DNA of 64,000 bases, from positions 322,861,294 through 322,925,293 of the forward strand of contig NC_053037.3 of the NCBI RefSeq assembly GCF_002575655.3. The letters are read 5' to 3'. The notes below the pieces were generated by a model. It did no database searches. It saw only the letters and a program-made list of their open reading frames with translations, and was not told where the DNA came from. A program made the position numbers and the translations under genes. The stretch is from Aegilops tauschii subsp. strangulata (lineage: Eukaryota; Streptophyta; Magnoliopsida; Poales; Poaceae). This document shows, piece by piece, positions 25,021 through 35,956 of the stretch. Positions within the stretch are counted from its first letter, which is position 1. Each line of letters opens with the position of its first letter.

Positions 25021-26759
25021 ACATCCTCTACCGCGACACCATGACCAAGCTCGGCCTTAAGGCCAAGGACCTGGAGCCAACCCGGACGATCTTCCACGGC
25101 ATTGTCCCCGGCCTCTCCTGCTCTCCAATCGGCTGGGCCCGGCTCGACGTCCTGTTCGGCGACAGCGACCACATCCGACGTGAGCCGCTCTGGTTCGAGG
25201 TGGTGGACCTGACCAGCACGTACCATGCGTTGCTGGGCCGGCCCGCGCACGCCAAATTCATGGCGGTCCCCCACTACGCCTACCTGAAGATGAAGCTGCC
25301 GGGTCTGAAGGGCCTCATCACCATCACCGGCGACTGCCGCAAGTCCATAGAGTGCGCCCGAGATGGCGCCAAGCTGGCCGAGTCACTGGTCGTAGCCGAG
25401 GAGCGGCGCCAACTCAACTCGATCGTCGCCTTGGCCCAAGAGGCGTCGGCCGCGCCGATCCCAGCCGAGGAGCCGGCCGACGAGGCCTCGTTCAAGCCCT
25501 CCAAGGAGACCAAGAAAGTGAAGCTGAACCCGGAAGACCCCAGTTGCAGCAAGTACATTGTCGTGGGCACCCGCCTCGACAGCAAATAGGAAGGCGAGCT
25601 CGTCGACTTCCTCGGTGAGAATCGGGACATTTTTGCATGGACCCCAAAGGACATGCCGGGTATCCCAAAGAAGTACGCCGAGCACAAACTCCACGTCCGC
25701 AAGGACACCAAGCCTGTCCGTCAACCCATGCTACGTTTTTCCGAAGAGAAGAGAAGAACCATTGGTGAAGAGGACGCCAAGCTCTTGGTGGCCGGCTTCA
25801 TCATGGAAGTGTTTCACCCCGAGTGGCTGGCCAACCAAGTCCTTGTCCTAAAGAAGAACAAGACCTGGCGCATGTGTATCGACTACACCAGCTTGAACAA
25901 GGCCTGTCCCAAGGATCCGTTCACCCTCCAGCGGATCGACCAAGTCATCGACTCCACTGCCGGGTGTGAGCTCCTGTCCTTCCTGGATGCTTACTCCGGC
26001 TATCACCAGATCAAGCTGGACCCGGCCGATGCCCTGAAGACGTCTTGCATCATGCCCTTCGGGGCGTATTGCTACATCACCATGTCGTTCGGCTTGAAGA
26101 ATGTCGGCGCCACCTTCCAGCGCTGCATGCAGAAATGATTGCTGTCGCAACTCGGCCGCAATATCCATGTCTATGTGGACGACATCATGGTGAAGACCAA
26201 GCAGCATCTCCGCTCCTCGATGACCTGAAGGAGACCTTCGCCAACCTGGGTGAGTACAAGGTCAAGCTCAACCCGGAAAAGTGCGTTTTCAGCGTCCTGG
26301 TCGGGAAACTACTCGACTTCCTCATCTCGGAGCGCGGCATTGAGGCAAACCTGGAGAAGATCAAGGCCATCGAGCGCATGCGCAAGCCGGCTCGATTGCG
26401 TGATGTCCAGAAGTTCACCGGCTGCTTGGCCTCGGTCAGCCGGTTTCTCAGCCGGCTGGGCGAGAGGGCCTTCCCCCTGTATCAGCTGATGAAGAAGACG
26501 ACGTCGTCCGAATGGAACGACCAGGCCAACGAGGCCATCCGCGCATCCTGTGCTATGGCGACTCGGACCTGGTGGTGCAGCAGTGCTCCGACGAGTGGGA
26601 CGCCCGCGACCCCAACATGGCGAGCTACCGCTTCCTTGTTCAGAAGCTATCCGGATTCTTCGCGGGCTGCGAGTTCATCCACGTCCCGTGCGCGGAAAAT
26701 TAGGCAGCCGACACGCTCGCCAAGATTGCCTCATCCCGGCAGTCAATCCCGTCTGCCGT
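25010..26759 (+). pseudogene. X pol: protease end, reverse transcriptase, piece of RNase H
   Basis: After the slip the protease continues with INILYRDTM and LLGRPAHAKFMAV (about 25230). TAG 25587-25589 precedes reverse transcriptase. That domain shows MCIDYTSLNKACPKDPF (25874), FLDAYSGYHQI (25981), MSFGLKNVGATFQR (26082) and the catalytic YVDD (26173). TGA 26136-26138 and a one-base slip near 26207 break it. The thumb runs to about 26535. It then jumps directly to ILCYGDSDLVVQQ of RNase H, so the connection region and the first part of RNase H (several hundred bases) are deleted. TAG 26701-26703 follows. W interrupts at 26760, and integrase is not found anywhere. Confidence 0.87.
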
Positions 26760-28143
26760 TGATAACCCACAAGTGTAGGGGATCGCAACAGTTTTCGAGG
26801 GTAGAGTATTCAACCCAAATTTATTGATTCGACACGAGGGGAGCCAAAGAATAGTCTCAAGTATTAGCAACTGAGTTGTCAATTCAGCCACACCTGGATA
26901 ACTTAATTTCTGCAGCAAAGTGTTTAGTAGCAAAGTAGTGTGATAGTAACGGTAACGGTAGCAAAAGTAATATTTTTTGGTTTTGTAGTGATTGTAACAG
27001 TAGCAACAGAAAAGTAAATAAGCGAAGAACAATATGTGAAAAGCTCATAGGCATTGGATCGGTGATGGAGAATTATGCCGGATGTGGTTCATCATGTAAC
27101 AATCATAACATAGGGTGACACAGAACTAGCTCCAATTCATCAATGTAATGTAGGCATGTATTCCGAATATAGTCATACATGCTTATGGAAAAGAACTTGC
27201 ATGACATCTTTTATCCTACCCTCCCGTGGCAGCGGGGTCCTAATGGAAACTAAGCGATATTAAGGCCTCCTTTTAATAGAGTACCGGACCAAAGCATTAA
27301 CACATAGTGAATACATGAACTCCTCAAACTACGGTCATCACCGGGAGTGGTCCCGATTATTGTCACTTCGGGGTTGCCGGATCATAACACATAGTAGGTG
27401 ACTATAGACTTGCAAGATAGGATCAAGAACTCACATATATTCATGAAAACATAATAGGTTCAGATCTGAAATCATGGCACTCGGGCCCTAGTGACAAGCA
27501 TTAAGCATAGCAAAGTCATAGCAACATCAATCTCAGAACATAGTGGATACTAGGGATCAAACCCTAACAAAACTAACTCGATTACATGATAGATCTCATC
27601 CAACCCATCACCGTCTAGCAAGCCTACGATGGAATTACTCACGCACGGGGGTGAGCATCATGAAATTGGTGATGGAGAATGGTTGATGATGACGATGGCG
27701 ATGGATTCCCCTCTCCGAAGCCCCGAACGGACTCCAGATCAGCCCTCCCGAGAGAGTTTAGGGCTTGGCGGCGGCTCTGTATTGTAAAACGCGATGAATC
27801 TTTCTCTCTGATTTTTTTCTCCCGAACACGAATATATGGAGTTGGAGTTGAGGTCGGTGGAGCACCAGGGGGCCCACGAGGCAGGGGGCGCCCCCCACCC
27901 TCGTGGCAAGGGTGTGGGCCCCCTGGCCTTGATTCTTTCGCCAGTATTTTTTATTATTTCCAAAAATAATCTCCGTGGAGTTTCAGGTCATTCCTAGAAC
28001 TTTTGTTTCTGCACATAAATAACACCATGGCAATTCTGCTGAAAACAGCGTCAGTCCGGGTTAGTTCCATTCAAATCATGCAAGTTAGAGGCCAAAACAA
28101 GGGAAAAGGTGTTTGGAAAAGTAGATACAACGGAGGCGTATCA
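26760..28143 (-). repeat. W 3' LTR (1384 bp)
   Basis: Plus strand starts TGATAACCCACAAG and ends GGAGGCGTATCA, so TGATACGCC...GGGTTATCA on the minus strand. The sequence inside X just before it is GCCGT (26755-26759). The matching duplication on the other side is gone. Confidence 0.9.
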
Positions 28144-28157
28144 ACTCCCACAAGCTT
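28144..28157 (-). other. W polypurine tract
   Basis: The minus strand reads AAGCTTGTGGGAGT directly before the LTR. Same type as in Q and S. Confidence 0.75.
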
Positions 28158-30017
28158 AAACCTTTGCTTGTCCTCAAGCAATTCAGTTGACAAACTGAAA
28201 GTGATAAAGAAAAACTTTTACAAACTCTGTTTGCTCTTGTTGTTGTAAATATGTAAAGCCAGCATTCAAGTTTTCAGCACAGATTATGAACTAACCATAT
28301 TCACAATAATTCTTAGGTCTCATGTTTACTCATGTCAATGGCATAATCAACTAGCGAGCAATAATAATAAATCTCGGATGACAACACTTTCTCAAAACAA
28401 TCATAATATGATATAACAAGATGGTATCTCGCTAGCCCTTTCTGAGACCGCAAAACATAAATGCAGAGCACCTTTAAAGATCAAGGACTGACTAAACATT
28501 GTAATTCATGGTAAAAGAGATCCAGTCATACCCAATATAAATTAATAGTAATGGATGCAAATGACAGCGGTGCTCTCCAGCTGGTGCTTTTTAATAAGAG
28601 GGTGATGACTCAACATAAAAGTAAATAGATAGGCCCTTCGCAGAGGGAAGCAGGGATTTGTAGAGGTGCCAGAGCTCGGTTTTGAAATAGAGATAAATAA
28701 TATTTTGAGCGGCATACTTTCATTGTCAACATAACAACCAAGAGATGGCGATATCTTCCATGCTACACACATTATAGGCGGTTCCCAAACAGAATGGTAA
28801 AGTTTATACTCCCCCTCCACCAACAAGCATCAATCCATGGCTTGCTCGAAACAATGAGTGCCTCCAACTAACAACAGTCCCGGGGGAGTTTTGTTTGCAA
28901 TTATTTTGATTTGATTTGCTTAAAGCATGGGACTGGGCATCCCGGTGATCATCCATTTTCTCGTGAGTGAGGAGCGGTCCACTCCTCTTGAGAATAACCC
29001 GCCTAACATGGAAGATACGGACAGCCCTAGTTGATACATGAGCTATTCGAGCATACAAAATAGAATTTCATTTGAAGGTTTAGAGTTTGGCACATACAAA
29101 TTTACTTGGAACGGCAGGTAGATACCGCATATAGGAAGGTATAGTGGACTCATATGGCATAACTTTGGGGTTTAAGGGATTGGATGCACAGGCAGTATTC
29201 CCGCTTAGTACAAGTGAAGGCTAGCAAAAGACTAGGAAGCGACCAACTAGAGAGCGACAACAGTCATGAACATGCATTAAAATTAATGAACATTGAGTGC
29301 AAGCATGAGTAGGATATAATCCACCATGAACATAAATATCGTGAAGGCTATGTTGATTTTGTTTCAACTACATGCATGAACATGTGCCAAGTCAAGTCAC
29401 TTGAATCATTCAAAGGAGGATACCACTCTATCATACCACATCACAACCATTTTAATAGCATGTTGGCACGCAAGGTAAACCATTATAAACTCCTAGCTAA
29501 TTAAGCATGGCACAAGCAACTATAATCTCTAATTGTCATTGCAAACATGTTTATTCATAATAGGCTGAATCAGGAACGATGAACTAATCATATTTACAAA
29601 AACAAGAGAGGTCGAGTTCATACCAGCTTCTCTCATCTCAATCAGTCCATCATATATCGTCATAATTGCCTTTCACTTGCACAACCGAACGATGTGAATA
29701 ATAATAATAATAATAGTGCACGTGCATTGGACTAAGCTGGAATCTGCGAGCATTCAATAAACAGGAGAAGACAAGGTAATATGGGCTCTTGGTTAAATCA
29801 ACAATAATGCACATAAGAGCCACTTCAACAATTTAATCATGGTCTTCTCCTACCGACCCTCAAAGAAAAGAAAAGAAATAAAAACTATTTACACGGGAAA
29901 GCTCCCAACAAGCAAAAGAAGAACAGGAAATCTTTTTGGGTTTTATTTTTTACTTATTACTACTATAGCAAGAAAAGTAAACTAATTAAAAGCTACAACT
30001 AATTTTTTTTGTTTTTC
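28158..30017 (-). other. W 3' interior, non-coding
   Basis: AT-rich and without a convincing frame. It has a short ATA repeat at 29698-29714. It resembles the 3' interiors of Q and S. Confidence 0.65.
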
Positions 30018-30498
30018 TTAAGGTTTATCAAACACACAAGAAGAAAGCATAAAAAGGAAAAAATAAACTAGCATGGATATTACAATGAAAGAGTATGAGC
30101 ACCGACAACTAGCAATGAGTGTGTGAACATGAATATAATGTCGGTGAGACATATGTACTCCCCCAAGCTTAGGCTTTTGGCCTAAGTTGGTTAATTGCCA
30201 CGGATGGCCTGCCGGATATCCAAAGTTATAACTGGGGTCGTACTGAGATGCAGCAGTCATTGGATCGTGGGCTGCGGCTTGGAGGCGAGCTATCTCAGTC
30301 CTCCTCTTATACTCTTCCGCCTCCTCTCTAGTTATAAAATATCTCCCTTTTGCCTGAAAGTCAAAGAAAGTAGAAGCAGGGAGAGCGACGTGATAGGTGC
30401 GTCGTCTGTCAAAGATTAGTCGGTACTAGAGGAACTGATCGTTCCTCTCAACAAAATGATGACAAACCATAGCCTCATAATCGAAATAAGCAGGAGGT
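30018..30498 (-). pseudogene. W coding frame, C-terminal end
   Basis: Minus-strand frame running from the E' junction to a stop at 30018, with one in-frame TAG about 120 bases from the junction. The readable end contains GHPWQLTNLGQKPKLGG and HRHYIHVHT, which I recognise as a recurring Triticeae retroelement sequence of unknown function. The N-terminal part is cut off by E'. Confidence 0.6.
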
Positions 30499-31388
30499 TG
30501 TCGGCGTTCTGGGAACGGGGGTCCCCAGACTTGCCTGCCTGCGGCCCACGGCGTGGCTAAGCCAGCAGGCCGTACGGCCCATCTTCATCAACAAGGCATC
30601 CAAGACCCTCACGAGGGGCCAAGCCTCGCGAGGCGGACAACACAAGACCCCCTCAGGAGTGGCCTAGACAGGCAGGCTCACGAGGAGCAGAGATATCAAG
30701 GCGGGGCAAACCTCACGAGGGTCTCGTGACATGAGCCATGACGATCGACACCAGGCGGGCGCCAGTGTGCGCAGCGTCCTTGTTTCCTCTTTGGTGCTAA
30801 CGAAGCAGGCACAGGCGAGGAGTACCGAAGCATCAGGCAAAGGTTGCTATATCGGTGCAACGAGACCAAGACCAAAAGGACGGCGAGACGCAGGTCATCG
30901 TGGAGCCCAAGACGGCGTCACCACCAGAGCCTTTTGCAGGCGAAGACCACTTTTGTTAGGATAGCTTGTACTAGCTGTCCCCTTCAAATTTGCCCGCCGT
31001 TGTTTGCTTCCTTCCCGCTCAATATTTGGGAAGAGGACCAGGGCCTATATAATTAGAGCTAGCCACCACAATGGGGCATCGAGCAGTTCACCCAGCTCTC
31101 ACCCGCCGAGTCACCAAGCACAAGAACACCTCAACCTCAGGAGGCTGTTCTTCCCTCTGTACTGTTCATCATCAGCCCAAGAGGCAATCCACCACCACAC
31201 TGGAGTAGGGTATTACACCACAATGATGGCCCGAACCAGTATAAATCTCGTGTCCCTTTGTGTTGTGAGTTCATCGAGTTCGTCCGCGAGATCTTAGCGA
31301 GCTAGGGCGTAGATCGGTAGGAGGGAAAGACTTCGCATGCACCCCAGTGTTCGAACCTTAAGGGTTTCCCGGAACCCCACACGAGACA
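30499..31388 (+). repeat. E' 5' LTR (890 bp)
   Basis: Starts TGTCGGCGTTCTGGG and ends CACGAGACA. The reverse complement matches the two LTRs of E at 38248-39143 and 46662-47542. A TATA box is at 31046-31052. Confidence 0.92.
31046..31052 (+). promoter_or_regulatory. TATA box in E' LTR
   Basis: TATATAA within GGGCCTATATAATTAG. The same box reads on the minus strand at 38591-38597 and 47005-47011 in the LTRs of E. Confidence 0.65.
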
Positions 31389-31390
31389 TT

Positions 31391-31408
31391 TGGCGCGCCA
31401 GGTAGGGG
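31391..31408 (+). other. E' primer binding site
   Basis: TGGCGCGCCAGGTAGGGG, two bases after the LTR end. E carries the same 18 bases on the minus strand at 46642-46659. The tRNA is not assigned. Confidence 0.75.
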
Positions 31409-31461
31409 TGCGCCGTAGCTTCCCTTCCATCAGTTCGTCGCTCCGTCGCTCCGTCGTCTCC

Positions 31462-33690
31462 ATGGCGGACGCTCGCCGTGCTCGAGCTGAGCGTCGGGCT
31501 GCCCTCACCGCCCGGGTTGCTCAGACGGCTCCCGTCAGCGGGCCACCTCGACGTTCTCCGTCTCCTGCCGCCAACGCTGCCACCGGTCAGGCGGGGAACG
31601 AGTAGCAGGCGTCCTCGCTGCATCCTTCGGTACAGCAGGACGGCCGCACCGCCACTCCATCGCTGACCCCAGCCGGTTCCTCGTCTCACGCACGCCGCGC
31701 TCCCATGGAGGCGCGGGCCGCACTCCTCGCCGCAAACGAACTCATGTGCTACCACCCAGTCGACGACCTCTACGAGGAGTGGCTTGGCCGCGTCGCCGAG
31801 CTCGTCCGCGCCGCAGGGGGCTCCCCGGCGCCGTCCCTCTCTCTACCTCACCCTCAACAAGCCACGGGCGATGAGGCTCATGGCGCGCCTCCACCACCTC
31901 TGCCCCAAGACGGTGCCTTGGCACCAAGGCGCGCGGCCCCACGGCGTGATCCGCCACGCCCGGTGCCCGCGCGCGAGGAGAGAAGCTGCCAAGAAATCCC
32001 TCGGCCGCGAGAAGCTACACCCGCGCTTCCCGCGCCGCCTCGTCAAGACCGCGCACCGCCTGCGGCGGCGCCACGCGGACCTCATCAAGACCAAGCTCCA
32101 CCTCCGAAGCGGGCCCCAGCAACCACGGTCGGCTGCCGCGCCTTCACCCCCAAGCTGCGCAGCGTCGCCTGGCCAGGCAAGTTCAAGCCGGATCTGCCTC
32201 CTCGCTACGACGGCACCGCCCACCCCGCGGAGTTCCTGCAGCTCTATGAGCTGAGCATCGAAGCGGCCAACGGCGATGAGAAAGTCATGGCGAACTGGTT
32301 TCCCATGGCTCTCAAGGATGGAGCCCGCTCCTGGCTCCTGAACCTGCAGCACGGCTCGATCTCCTCCTGGGACGAGATGTGCGACCGCTTCGTCGCCAAC
32401 TTCCAGGGCACTCGCGACCGCCCTCCGGCCGCGGGTGACCTGCGCCGCATCAAGCAACAGCCAGGAGAGACCCTCCAGAAGTACATCCAGCGCTTCAACA
32501 ACACCCGCCTCAAGATCTCCAAGGTCACGGACGAGGCCATCATCTCCGCGTTCTCAGACGGTGTCCGTGACGTCAAGATGAAGGAAGAGCTCGCTATCCA
32601 CGAGGAGCTCTGCACATCTCAGGAGCTGTTCAACCTGGCGACCAAGTGCGCAAGAGCTGAGGAGGGGCGCCTCTCCCTCCTCGAGCTGCCAGCTACAGGA
32701 GCGGAGGAGAAGAAGGCCAAGGCCAAGGACGTGAAGCGCAAGGAAGCAACAGTGCTAGCAGCGGAGCCCGACACCAAGCGGGGCAGAGATCAGCCCGAGT
32801 CATCCAAGAACAGCCGACCGTTCTGCTCCTTCCACAACCTGAACACCCACAACACCAGCGACTGTGAAGAGCTCAGAGCCATACGAGAAGGACGCTTCGG
32901 TCGACGCCCCGAGCGCAGCGACCGAGGCTACGGCCGTGGAGGAGGACGTGGAGGAGGACGTGGAGGCGGACGCTGGGACGACCGTGGCCCGCGCCAGGAA
33001 TGGCGCGACAGGCCTCGTGAGGACCGCTGGCAGGACCATCCTCGCGAGGGCGCCTGGAGGGACCAGCCTCGTGAGGATCGCCCCCAAGGCAACGCCGGTC
33101 TTCCCCCGCTACCGCCACCAAGAAGGAATGACGACCACCATCAGGACGAGGGGGCTGGGGGCTTCCTGGAGCCGCGCGCAATCGCGTGCATATTGGGCAG
33201 CGCCCAGGCCCCAGTCTCTCAGCGCATCTTCAAACAGTTCGCTCATGAGGTGAATGCGGTGCTCCCCAAGCTCGAGGCCACGCGCCCGCTCAAGTGGTCC
33301 CAATGCGCCATCACTTTCAACTCGGCAGATGAGCTCAAGTGTGCGGCCACCGCCGGCGCCCTCCCGATGTTGTGTTCCCCAGTCATCAGCAATGTGCAGG
33401 TTACCAAGACGCTCATCGACGGTGGCGCAGGGCTCAACGTCCTGTCCGTCGACACGTTCGACAACCTCCAAGTGTCGTATGAGCAGCTCCAGCCTACCAA
33501 ACCTTTCTCAGGAGTGACCGACGGTTCCACCACACCGATAGGGCAGGTCCGCCTGCCTGTCACCTTCGGAGAGCGCAAGAATTACCACATCGAGCTCATC
33601 GACTTCGACGTCGCGCACATCCGCCTGCCGTACAACGCCATCCTCGGGTATCCGGCCCTCGCCAAGTTCATGGCAGTCACCATCACGGCT
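31462..33690 (+). pseudogene. E' gag-protease, one nonsense codon and one frameshift
   Basis: Starts MADARRARAERRAAL. TAG at 31603-31605 replaces a sense codon present in E; the frame is otherwise open. The capsid domain is at about residues 242-403 with GARSWLLNLQHGSISSW and RFVANFQGT. A CX2HX4HX4C knuckle (CSFHNLNTHNTSDC) is near residue 455, followed by a Gly/Arg-rich tract near 488-505. The protease has LIDGGAGLNVL near residue 651 and ILGYPALAKFMAV near 727. One base is lost near 33680 compared with E, so what follows is out of frame even though a long open frame continues to 34122. It has no polymerase of its own. Confidence 0.87.
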
Positions 33691-34467
33691 ACAACGTCCT
33701 CAAGATGCCGGGAAGCGGAGGAATCATCACGGTCCCATGTGAAGAGAGAAATGCGGTGTGCTCCCTTGAGCGCGCCTTCCAAGCTGCAGCAATCGACGAC
33801 CCCGACAGCAGAAGTGAGGGCCCTCCAGAGGCCATCCCCAAGAAGAAGCAGTTGCGCCGCGCAGGACCTTAGGAGGATGGCGACGCAGCAGGAGCCTCAT
33901 CAGGATCAGCGTCCGTCCCAGGGGCGCCTCCCCCATTGCATAGGAAGGCGCGCCCGGCGCCCTCCTCAGACAGGGCTCGGGGGCTCTCTTCTGGAGGGCC
34001 TCAGACCTTGCCAACCTCGCGAGGGAGGCGTTTGGGCACCACTTGGAGGAGTGCTTCGCGGCACATGTCCCTCAGGAGAGCACAGGGCAAGGAGTGCCCA
34101 ACACTCAGGAGTTCATCACTAAGACCACTCAGGAACTGCAAGACAAAAAGAGCCATGCGCGGCGATAGCCACTCACGAGGCGCACCTCCCCATCCTGGCG
34201 AGGATGCTGGGCTGCGTGTCTGCATCAACGCCCCCGGGCTCAACAGGGCCTTCGCGTGTGGGCCACTACGAGGGCCCGCCACACAACTACGTTCGCATGC
34301 CGTTCGGCTTGCCGAGCGTGGCGTCAGCCTATCACCACAACATGCGGCGTGTCCTGGCGGCTCAGGAGGCCAGGTACCACGCCGTCCTAGAGGAAATGGA
34401 GACGGTCTTCAGGGAACCTCCCGAGCCCCCAGAGCCTCCCGAGGCTCAGGGATCCGGTGGCTCGTGA
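33691..34467 (+). pseudogene. E' reverse-transcriptase relic
   Basis: Contains LRVCINAPGLNRA in one frame and MPFGLPSVASAY in another. These are the remains of the RVCIDFRxLN and MPFGLKNAGATY blocks of reverse transcriptase. The stretch between them, and everything with the catalytic YVDD, is gone. E has the same junction, so the deletion predates both copies and is a family trait. Confidence 0.65.
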
Positions 34468-35956
34468 AGATTCACTCCTTCGACGCACACCTTCTGCTGC
34501 ACCAACTCTACTTCGTCTACAGAACCAGGTGACATCTTCCAAGCTCGTTTAGCTGGGAGCGCCCCTCGGGCTGCATCATTCCCAGGCCACATGGGTCCGT
34601 CCCTGTGGCATGTATCCCTTTGTTTATGTCTTCAGCTTACCTTGCTGGGGGCGCCCCTCGGGATGCATCATCTCCAAGCCGCTCGGGTCGGACCCAGTGG
34701 CATGTATCTTCCTGCATCTACCTAAGCTGATCTGCTTTCCATGCTTAACCTGCCCACGGCTATCGCTTGCTCGATCGCCGCCCGCCACGGGTATGTTCAT
34801 CCTATGCAATTCGCTTGCGCGTTAATAGGGGGGCTCCCTAGCATCGCAAATCAGGAGCTCTTACTGGCTCTCCAGCCCTCACCCCCGGCCTTGACCACGG
34901 CATCGCGACCTGGCATACCAGCGGCGGCTGAGCTCGCTCGAGGGCCGGGACCTGAGGACGTAGAGTGCTTGCATCTAACCGCCTTGCAGGAACACACAGT
35001 CACCAAGACTCAAGACCAGGCGCAACCTGCCTTGAGGTAGGGCCTCGTGAGTCCCGCGCAGGCTCACGAGTGCCCGGATACACCTCGCAGCCCTGCCGTG
35101 CAAGCCACGTGTCAGGGCGGGGCTGTACACACCCCGGGGGCTCCTCCCGGAGGGGGCCCCCCATCCCACGCACAAGTGGAAGCACCATGGTCCGCGCTGG
35201 CCGTCGACACTGCCGAGGAGCGGCTATGCCCGTGCAAAAGCGGAAGCACTATGCTCCGCGTTGGTGATAAACAACTGAGGGCGGCCCCACGGTCGTACCA
35301 ACCTCAGGGAGCCCAGAGCTCAGCGTCCAGCCTCACCGCAACGCCTCCCCTCGGGAGAGCCACGCGAGGGGGCTGGGCACGGGGGCTGCGCTCGGGTCAC
35401 ACCCAAGCGCACGCCACCCAACCAGGTCTCCCGGACCTGGGCGTCACGCGCCCCTCCCGAGGCCTCGGCGAGGGAAGGTATGGAAATTGTTTGCACGTCA
35501 AGGGGGACTCCTGAGCATCGCGACTCAGGAGCCTAACTGGTCACGTAGCCCCTCACTCCTTGGTCCGTCCTGTTCTCCGGTCGGCCCAATGGCGATTGAG
35601 GTATGCGCGGGGCCGGGCTCTGTCGACGTAGAACATTAATCTATCCTCGCGAACTCTCCCTATAAGCTGTTTGCGCGTCAAGGGGGACTCCTGAGCATCG
35701 CAACTCAGGAGCCTAACTGGTCATGTAGCCCCTCACTCCTTGGTCCGTCCTGGTCTCCGGTCGGCCCAATGGCGGTTGAGGTATGCGCGGGGCCGGGCTC
35801 TACCGACGCAGAACGCAAAGCAAATAGGAAGGAAATCGCAAAATCTCGAAGCAAATATTACAAACACATTGTCCTCACGATATCAAACGAAAAGTCTAAA
35901 CGCCTCCACGAGGCCTAATGCATGTTGCAGGAAGAAAACGGGAGAATAGCCGCAGG
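34468..35956 (+). other. E' spacer between converging genes, repeat-rich
   Basis: No gene recognised. It holds an imperfect tandem repeat of about 92 bases (34556-34735, each unit with GCGCCCCTCGGG and GCATGTATC). It also holds the 180-base hairpin units at 35490-35830 and a diverged hairpin at about 34847-34875. Gag reads in from the left and the antisense gene ends at its right edge. Confidence 0.65.
35490..35830 (+). repeat. Tandem 180-bp units with hairpin (E')
   Basis: Two units starting TTTGC(A/G)CGTCAAGGGG at 35490 and 35670. Each contains CTCCTGAG, a loop of 8 bases (CATCGCGA or CATCGCAA), then CTCAGGAG, a perfect 8-bp stem. The second unit is cut short at about 147 bases. Equivalent units lie at about 42225-42560 in E. 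Confidence 0.85.

Larger units (their letters stand above)
26760..30498 (-). mobile_element. W: minus-strand LTR element, 3' half only
   Basis: 3' LTR (26760-28143), polypurine tract, non-coding 3' interior and the end of a coding frame (30018-30498). E' starts at 30499. The 5' half and the 5' LTR should lie to the right of E' and E, but the sequence there (47543 onward) is X. They are therefore missing. The interior resembles Q and S (for example 28542-28826 with 218-448), the same broad Triticeae group. Confidence 0.85.

Noticed and set aside
31742..33578. Minus-strand frames opposite E' gag
   Set aside because: Shadows of gag with no recognisable domain.
33691..34122. Open continuation of the E' gag frame to 34122
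   Set aside because: Comparison with E shows that one base is lost near 33680, so this reading is out of frame by chance.
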